Origin: Siphonodentalium dalli
Lineage: Eukaryota; Mollusca; Scaphopoda; Gadilida; Siphonodentaliidae
NCBI GenBank assembly: GCA_032622095.1
Contig: CP136061.1
Location: 201,494,244-201,558,243, forward strand
Direction of reading: 5' to 3'
Length of the DNA: 64,000 nt
Position 1 is the stretch's first letter. Each line of letters begins with the position of its first letter. Of this stretch, positions 56,733 through 64,000 are shown in pieces. Both the position numbers and the translations under genes were made by a program. The notes beneath the pieces were generated by a model. It had not been told where the DNA came from. It worked only from the letters and a program-made list of their open reading frames with translations, and did no database searches.

Positions 56733-56885
56733 ACAGTTATCGCCCGCGATTGAGTGAGACACGGGGATTTGTCGCCCGCTCGAGACCTGGAATGTCACCC
56801 GAGGGCCATCAGGCCCGAGGGTGACATTCCAGGTCGAGAGCGGCGACAAATCCCCGTGTCTCACGAAAACAAGGGTGATAACTGT
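56733..56885. repeat. Long hairpin, ~70-bp arms
   Basis: ACAGTTATC… to …GATAACTGT; the inner arms GTGAGACACGGGGATTTGTC and its complement are nearly perfect, with loop gggccatcaggccc. A related 'taccctcgagggta…cgcccgcc' piece stands at 57752-57788. Confidence 0.85.
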
Positions 56886-56889
56886 TTTG

Positions 56890-58090
56890 TTATCTGACAA
56901 TGGAGTACACACGAACCTCCTTAATAGCAGGCATAAATGCGCGCATATATTATTTAATCCAGTTCGAAAAGTTAATTCTATGTTGGAATCATCGCTATTT
57001 AGAAAATAAAACATTCATAATCTGGATTAATTAACAGACCCGTCATTTGCGCAGATATTTTCCGGTCAGTTTGCTGGTTGCATTGTGGAAATCGGTTCAC
57101 GGAAAGAGGAGTAAAGCAATTTCGAAGTTGAGTAGCCATGCAGCGAAATGTTCGGTTTCGTTTCAAATGAGCGTGAAGACGCCGACAGACGTGTTAATTT
57201 CCAGAATGCTAAAATGTGGAACTAACACGTTGTAGTAGTGCAAAAAGAAATTGACATCTGTCACAGATCGTTACGCAACATACGGGTATTCTCTGAAGTC
57301 TGATGAATGTATTGAAGAAAAGAAATAATCAATTGATAAACAGCAAAGAGTGGCCATTTGATCTATAGTACATAAACGGACTAGTTGTAACGTATGTACA
57401 TCGTATGTGCAATTGTCTGCAGCATACCAACTACATAATAAGGTTTATCTATTTGTCCCACGGTCTTTATTATTGATATTAAAAGGTCCAATATGAATAT
57501 TACACCTTATAACAGATATGTGTCTATGATAATACCATTATACATAGCGTGCTTTAATTGCAAATAAAAAACCACACAATTATGCAAATTAGCAAACACC
57601 ACAGTTCGCGGTTGTTATGAAACAGTGGGGTTTATAAAAACAGTGTTTTTCGAATTTATCAGAGAGCTGTCAGAGAATCTCTGCGCGGTGAGTTCTTCGT
57701 AGTTCTATGTTTACTGGTAACAGCTGAGCGGTCAATAACTGAGACAATGTTACCCTCGAGGGTAATATGGTGATATATCGCCCGCCATGTGATGCACTCT
57801 CAGCAATCAGAAGAGAGGGAAATGGGATGAAGGATAACAAATTTGTTTATTACATGATCCTACCCTTATTCCATTCAATAAACCCATTCTATAAATTGTG
57901 ATATTAAACGTTCGTTTAATAACAGGAAATAGTGCCAGGTGACCTTTGACTTCCGGTTTGTCGTCTGTTTACATTCCGTACGCTACGTCTCTGGCTTCCA
58001 ATATTTTCACAACAAACTCTTATGAACGAAGAGTTTGAAAAATTATGTGAATAATAGTCATTAATACTTCAAAGAGTCTTTATTTATCTG
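56890..58090. other. Stretch without recognised features
   Basis: Small ORFs only (for example 57047-57235) and no repeats seen, apart from the short hairpin-related piece near 57752. Confidence 0.4.
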
Positions 58091-58093
58091 GGA

Positions 58094-58312
58094 CTATTTC
58101 TTTACGCGGACAAACAACGCACAGTTGCTTGAAACGTCATCGCATGCCTTATAGAAGCCGATGTTAGTTTCGCGTCCCAGTTGTTGATTTAAGCATGTTT
58201 TGTCGAAGTTTTGGATCATGTAATAAATAGAATCTACAACTCGTCCCCAGTTATAGCGTAATTTACCAAACTCGTCCAGTAAATTAGGTCTGGACCTCGC
58301 CAAAGGCTCTAT
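58094..58312 (-). CDS. Unidentified terminal coding exon with poly(A) signal
   Basis: Minus-strand frame from a possible acceptor (aagaaatag at about 58313-58321) through ~70 codons to TAG. The composition is protein-like, with four Cys (LDEFGKLRYNWGRVVDSIYY … NFDKTC … YKACDD … NCALFVRVKK). AATAAA follows the stop within about 12 nt, as expected for a 3' terminal exon. No ATG opens it (a simple ORF call uses TTG), so upstream exons should lie to the right. None was identified up to 59 kb. Family not recognised. Confidence 0.42.
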   Translation of the reverse strand: MEPLARSRPNLLDEFGKLRYNWGRVVDSIYYMIQNFDKTCLNQQLGRETNIGFYKACDDVSSNCALFVRVKK

Positions 58313-58739
58313 TTCTTAATACTTGTTCCTCAATAATCTACTTCACATTAGGGGGTGCATGGCCCAGCTCTATAGATTGCTAGCTTTTTGTGAATTTTTT
58401 GAGCCGATATCGCAATAAACATTGCATTGATTACCCGGGAGAAATTCCCAAATTGTTCTGCGACGCATGCAAAGCAAAATCGCTCACAAAGTTATAATAC
58501 TTAAATCGTGCAATTTCGAGTTGGGACCGCGTCACCGACAGTGACGTACATTGTTAAGGAACAGGTATACAATAAATAAGAAATATATTGCCTGCACTGT
58601 TTTCCGATGTTATAAACTTCATTGTCAAAACATCAGACCGTTCCCATGTTTTGTACTGATGGAATATGATCTTTACGGGCGGGGCTAGAGTAGTGAATCG
58701 TGGCATGATCTATATATAAATCAGCAGTGCCCGTCCGTG

Positions 58740-59160
58740 TGTCGGGCGTCCGTGCATCCGGGTTGTCCGCTTTATAACTTGAGCTATATTCAACGGAATT
58801 TCTTGATATTTGGTACGTGGTTCTCATTTAAGAAGACCCAGGCCAAGTTCGAATTTGGTCACGATCCGCTGATTTTTATGACTGAGTTATGCCCCTTTTT
58901 CGAGTTAGAAATCTATGTCTTCGGGGTGTCCTTGTGGTAACTTGAGCAATATTCAATTGAATATTTTTTATAATTGGTATGTGGTTCTCATTTGAGAAGA
59001 CACAGGTCAAGTTCGATTTGGTCACGGTCCGATGATTTTTGACGGGATTATGCCCCTTTTTCGACTTAGAAATCGCTGTCTTCTGGGTTGTCCAGCTGGT
59101 AACTTGAGTAATATTCAACTGCATGTCTTGATATTTGGTACGTTTGAGAAGACGCAAGCC
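58740..59160 (+). repeat. Tandem repeat, ~165-bp unit, ~2.5 copies
   Basis: Unit landmarks: taacttgag(c/t)aatattcaa, gatatttggtacgtggttctcat, aagaaga…caggccaagttcg, ttatgcccctttttcga. Further decayed words continue to about 59300. Confidence 0.7.
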
Positions 59161-59299
59161 AATATTTTATTTGGCATTGAAATAATATTTGTGTTCTCTC
59201 AATGATAAAGTGAGCAATCTTCAAAAGAATGTCTTGATACTTGGTGTATGACACACCCTTGAGAACACACAAGACATCGTCCAGTTGCAGTAAACTTTT

Positions 59300-59679
59300 G
59301 CCAGAATTTGACTTCTTTGTTCTTAAAAAAGCCAACGTCCCAATATGCCATCTCAATTCGGGGAAGTGGGGTCTGCGGCCTTTTGTTTGTTATATTAATT
59401 TAGTTTTTTCTGTAAAGTTACGATGTCAAATGAAGTAAATGTTCATTCCAGCTTTTTTTTTTATTATTTTTCTCAAAAACTCAACTTAATTTTTGACGAG
59501 CCCAATAATCTTCTATAACTTTGTCGTTTAATGATGGGCATTGACAATTCTTAGTATGTGAGTTTATATAGACATTTGCGACAGCTTCATACAGAAAATC
59601 AGGCCCAGGCACTCCCAGGCACTCCAAAGAATCCACTCATATATGGTATATGGATCTTTCACATAAAAGCAAAACAGTA
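59300..59679. other. Stretch without recognised features
   Basis: AT-rich, with a T-run (ttttttttttatt near 59453) and no coding signal. Confidence 0.4.
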
Positions 59680-59959
59680 AACAGTCGACAAGAACACGGT
59701 CTCGGACCAAATGGCGGATGAAAATGGATAACTCTAAAATCAAGTGGCTTTTTTGTGTCAGATGTTTGACAAAGCGGCAAAATTTCTTTGAACAAATTGT
59801 TGATAAATAACAGGTTTTGGGAAATTTTATACTATAGTTGACTGTGGTTAGCATTATTTTTGGGCAATACTCGATTCTGATAACTGAAGTTGCATTTAAA
59901 AATTTTTTTTTTGGAATCTGATGATATGGGGACCATCGAATCGGATTGAGTACCTTTAA
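59680..59959 (+). mobile_element. TTAA-type MITE (family A), 5'-truncated
   Basis: Contains cagtcgacaagaa, ggataactctaaaatcaagtgg and the 3' terminus ATCGGATTGAGTACCTTTAA. Confidence 0.8.
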
Positions 59960-61255
59960 TATTGACATGTAGATGAGAACGAGTCATCTTGGGGTCAATC
60001 GGCCAAAAAACTTGGCAGCCATCTTGGATTTTACTCTTTGCATGACTAAATCCCTTTGCACGGGCTACAGGTCGTACCTTTGGTCGGATCATCATGAAAT
60101 TAGTCATGGATGTTAACATTGACAGGTAGATGGAAACGAGTCATTTTGGGGTCATTTTGGCCATAATACATGGCCGCCGGCAGCCATCTTGGATTTTACT
60201 CTTTGCATGACTTTCGTTTGAATAGTTTTGAAATTTGAACGAGTCATTTTGGGGCCATTCGGGAAAAACTATGGCCGCCAGCAGCCATCTTGGATTTCAA
60301 AATTCAATCCATTAGCACGGGCTACAAGCCGGAATGTTCGTCTGATCATCATGAAATCTATCGTAGACGTTAATATTGACATGCAGATGGGAACGATTCA
60401 TTTTGGGGTCATTCGGCCATAAAACATGGCCGCCGGCTGCCATCTTGGAATTTACTCTTTGCATGACTAAATCCTTTGGCACGGCTAGAGGTCATACCTT
60501 TGGTTGGGTCATCATGAAATTAATTTTGTCATGGGTGTTAACATTGACATGTAGACGGGAACGAGTCATTTTGGGGTCATTCGGTTATAACACATGGCCG
60601 CTGGCAGCCATCTTGGATTTTACTCTTTGCATGACTAAATATTTTGGCACGCGCTACAATCCGTACCGTTGGTAAGATCATTATGAAATTTGTCACGGTT
60701 GTTGAAAAAATAATTTTGAAATCATTCGGCCAAAAAATATGGCCGCCAGCCATCTTGTATTTCAAAATTCAATCCATTAGCATGGGCTACAGACCGGGGT
60801 GTTCGTTTGATCATCATGAAATTTGTCGTGGATATTAATATTGACATGTAGGTGAGAACGAGTGATTCTGGGGTCATTCGGCCATAAAATATGGCCGCCG
60901 GCATTCTTCTTGGATTTTACTCTTTTCATGACATAATCCTTTGGCACGCGCTACAAGTCTTATCTTAGGTCGGATCATTATGAAATTTGTCATGGCTGTT
61001 GAAATTGACATGCAGATGGGAACGAGTCATTTTGGCGTCATTCAAAAAAAAAAATATGGCAACCAGCGGCCATCTTGGATTTTAATCTTTGCATGACTAA
61101 ATCCTTTGGCACGGGCTACAGGTCGTACCTTTGGTCAGATCATCATGAAATTTGTCATGGTTTTTGACATTGACATGTAGATGGGAACGAATCATTTTGG
61201 GTTCATTCGGCCATAAAACGCTGGCAGCCATATTGGATTTTACTCTTTGTATGAC
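59960..61255 (+). repeat. Tandem repeat, ~170-180-bp unit, ~7-8 copies
   Basis: Each unit reads attgacatgtagatgggaacg, agtcattttggggtcattcgg, catggccgccggcagccat, cttggattttactctttgcat, and catcatgaaatttgtcatgg. The array begins exactly at the end of the family-A MITE and ends near the family-C MITE. Small ORFs in it are periodic by-products. Confidence 0.85.
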
Positions 61256-61341
61256 TACACCCTACAGTCCACTTACCCAATCCGATCATCACCAAACTTC
61301 ATATTGATCTTGATATTGGTTTACTAGATGGGATATATTAA

Positions 61342-61877
61342 AGGGATACTGTACTCAAATGTTGTTGTTGGTTTCTACAGTCTATGAGTCGTAGAATAAA
61401 GTAACCAGATTTCAATTATTTGAAAGTCTGTTGAGTACGAAGTAATGTTACAAATGGAAGATTAGCCGGAATGTGAAAATACCAATTGTTCTTTGTCGAG
61501 TAATTTTTGGACAGTTTTCAAGCAAATGTATCAAATAAATCTTATATTATATGCATATTAGTCCCATATATACTCATTTAAGTCATCGTTTAGTTACTAG
61601 TCAGTGAGTGGCTTGAGTTTACGCCCCGTATCAACATAGTTTTTACACGACCATGTGTGCCACGCGTTACCTAATCCACTATCCGTGAATTATTTTGATT
61701 ACGTCTTGTACACGGAAATTCGTAATTCAATTTATATCATATGATTTTAAGACAACCTATTAACCTGAACAATTACAGAATACATCTTCGACTCAAATTA
61801 CTTAGTATTCTATATATTATCGATATTAGATCGTTGTTATCACCGGGAATTTATTGAAAATCGCGTACAGTACCCCT
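61342..61877 (-). mobile_element. TTAA-type MITE (family C), copy 2
   Basis: Reverse complement of 5955-6496 over most of its length; termini AGGGATACTGTAC and gtacagtacccc, left TTAA at 61338-61341, right edge decayed to TTTA. Confidence 0.8.
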
Positions 61878-61884
61878 TTATGTA

Positions 61885-64000
61885 TTTTTGAATTTCATTT
61901 GAAAACAACGGCCATCTTGGATTTACTTTATATATATCTCTTCATGTTGATAAATCTAGTATTACTTAGACATTTCTACTTTCCGCATTCCTAATCGCTC
62001 CGTTGACTGTAACACGTGCAATTATCCCTTTTCCATGTTGAGATGCAGTGTCATTGACACTTTCATTATCACTCTTGCTGGCTTTAGACATGATTTACTG
62101 ATTAATCTTGTGTCTAATAAAATATAACTAAATGTGTTAACACTATAGACTGTTTGAACCAAAGTTTTAAGCATGATTGTTCCAAGAATCAAATTCTAAG
62201 AGCCACCAGTAAAATAAGTTCACCCATTTGGGGGACGTGCCTAGCGGAATCAGGGAGCTAAATGTGTTCTAGAGTCGGGGAACGAGTACACCGTGGAATG
62301 CTAAATGTGAAGGTAACTGAAGAATGACCTTCACCTGAAAATCGCGTTATTAAAGGATGACATCGCGTTTATTTGATTTGTACATCATATCTAAATATTT
62401 TAAACTGGTGAATGAATGGGGGAATGGATTTTTGTGAGCGGGAAATTTATTTAACTAGCTGCTGTAGTTCTGGATTTGTCCAGATCAAATTTGGCTGTGG
62501 GATAGCCCTGTCGTACAGTTGGGGATTTATTTTAAAAAGTAAACACATGACCTATGATTTTTCGTCCATTTTCGTGATCAACTGGTGTCAATCTAGCCGG
62601 GTAAACATCACTGATATGGCCTGCAGGTTTCAATTCAGTGAATTTGGCCGAAACGTTAACACTGTCGCCTATGGGAAACCATTTAGTTCCGTGATTCCTA
62701 GCGGTCTTTAATAGTTGTAGAAGTTAGAACACGCACACGTTTTGAATTATTGTATTCACACGGGCCAGAAAGCAGGTTGTTACATATCATATTGCTTTGG
62801 TGGAATGAATGTTGTGTAGAAAACTCATCGCTGCATGTGATGAGAATATTAACATGCCTCGTGAAAAGTGTTTATTAGTATTTTCCACTCGAAAAATCAT
62901 ATACGTACCGTGTATTGTAATTGCATTAACCCTTCGGTTGTTTGTTACGTATATATATACGTATAACGTCATTGGATACATTGGTTGTTTAGTACGTAAA
63001 TATACGTATCGGGTATGTATGGTGTCTAAAGCGGGAGTAAACACGTTGTCTGCAGTCTGCGCCTGCGCAAAAATGAACTTGTGTACCGAATGTGGGTCAC
63101 AGCAGTGCAATCAATATTCTCGAAACAACCTGAATAGTTGGACAATATTGATAGTCCAGACGTGAATGGGGAAAAGTAAGGAAATAAATCCCGGAAAGCT
63201 GAATTTTTTATATTATTTAGGCCATAACATCGCGGATGCGTCACGAAAAGTCCCCTAAAATCGGAGTTGAGCTTTCGGAGTTAACCAATTTTTTTCATAA
63301 AAAAATAAAAACTTATATATTTTTCACAATCATAGGAATAATGGGATGTTATAACAATTTTTCAGCCGAAACATATACCAAATGTACTCAATAATGTTCA
63401 ATACACAATTCTCGAACCAGAGATACAAATTCAACGGCGGGATTTGAATGAATTTCGCAGATATGGATATAAAATAACATAATGACCCCAAAATATGACG
63501 ATTTTTTCAGACAATCTGTATTATTCGATGTCAAATTTCTCGGGCTATTCATTACGTAGACGCAAGCAATTTGTTTTAAAAACTGCACAGATATCACTCC
63601 TCCAACATAATATGCGGGATTAGCAACTATACCTATGATAAGTGGTAAATACTTGTAAAAACATAACCATACCCCCTAAACTGGCTCTCGTCACATTTTG
63701 CCCTTCCGCTAGTCCAAGTGCTTGTTGTAGAAAACACACCAACTGTGAAAAGGGCGATAAAAGCATGAAACTTGGCACATATGTTCCTTATACGCTACTG
63801 CTCATTTTCACATGTGGCGTCATTTGCATCAGGCTCTTCTTAGCAACGGTTGCTAGGCAACTACCCGGCATCGGATTAATGCATATGACTGATATTATAC
63901 GTGTTCTAACAAACTAAACTACGTCGTGTAGCATGTTTATGGTGAACATATTTGTTGTCAGTTTTGACCTGACTGACAAATTGCCATATTACTTACTTAC
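61885..64000. other. Stretch without recognised features
   Basis: AT-rich with short overlapping ORFs on both strands (62412-62711, 62809-63165, 63642-63917). None has a recognisable domain, signal peptide plus stop context or splice pattern. A short palindrome, acgtatatatatacgt, lies near 62948. Confidence 0.35.

Noticed and set aside
56583-57014. 143-codon minus-strand ORF
   Set aside because: Reads through the long hairpin; the palindrome makes both strands open.
60376-60838. Consecutive plus-strand ORFs of 64-99 codons
   Set aside because: They repeat with the ~175-bp tandem unit and lack any protein family.

Overview
This is AT-rich, intron- and repeat-rich eukaryotic nuclear DNA, not prokaryotic. 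It has split exons with GT-AG borders, a tRNA-derived SINE, LINEs, a Penelope-like retroelement (PLE), many MITEs, a Helitron, a long satellite and no operons. The repeat style (short TTAA-flanked MITEs, 'subfamily of tandem ~165-175 bp' repeats, GGCGGATCC repeats) fits a marine lophotrochozoan, most likely a mollusc. That is an inference from style; no species marker was found.

Layout. 1-7926 (+): the last three exons of a single-pass membrane receptor (extracellular stalk, transmembrane exon, tyrosine-motif cytoplasmic tail). Its introns hold a SINE with a 12-bp target-site duplication, a minisatellite and several hairpin or TTAA MITEs. 8132-14483: nested transposons. One TTAA-type MITE is split by a 698-bp Helitron and by a 5.2-kb element with GGGTGCG termini and a TTA duplication. 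An unsplit copy at 51.8-52.3 kb supplies the empty site for both insertions. 14824-36183: a ~3.6-kb tandem duplication. The first copy has been opened by two retroelement insertions, a 9.9-kb pair of LINEs (17320-27257) and a 4.4-kb PLE (27943-32301). The second copy (32604-36183) lacks both. 36.4-38 kb: an array of 18-bp palindromes and a ~42-bp minisatellite. 39.03-47.12 kb: a ~544-bp satellite of about 15 units with dimeric higher-order structure and a perfect 15-bp-arm hairpin in each unit. 47.4-50.8 kb: foldback and TTAA MITEs plus an RT fragment. 53.1-55.3 kb: a ~480-bp inverted repeat around LINE remains, ending beside a secreted, possibly ependymin-related first exon (55269-55430). 55.8-56.9 kb: two striking GC-rich foldbacks. 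58.1-58.3 kb (-): an unidentified terminal coding exon with a poly(A) signal. 58.7-61.3 kb: two tandem-repeat fields, followed by a second copy of the TTAA MITE seen in receptor intron 2. The last ~2 kb is featureless.

The most unusual item is the PLE at 27943-32301 (- strand). It has an SGNH-hydrolase ORF1 with a full catalytic set, a probable 54-bp spliceosomal intron near the start, and a textbook -1 frameshift heptamer (TTTAAAC) directly before the ORF1 stop. That heptamer leads exactly into the frame of the Penelope RT, which is followed by a GIY-YIG nuclease. A hammerhead-like core lies upstream. The neighbouring LINE also carries an SGNH-like ORF1, but there the nucleophile serine position is phenylalanine. 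All retroelement RT frames here are broken, so these are recent but dead copies.
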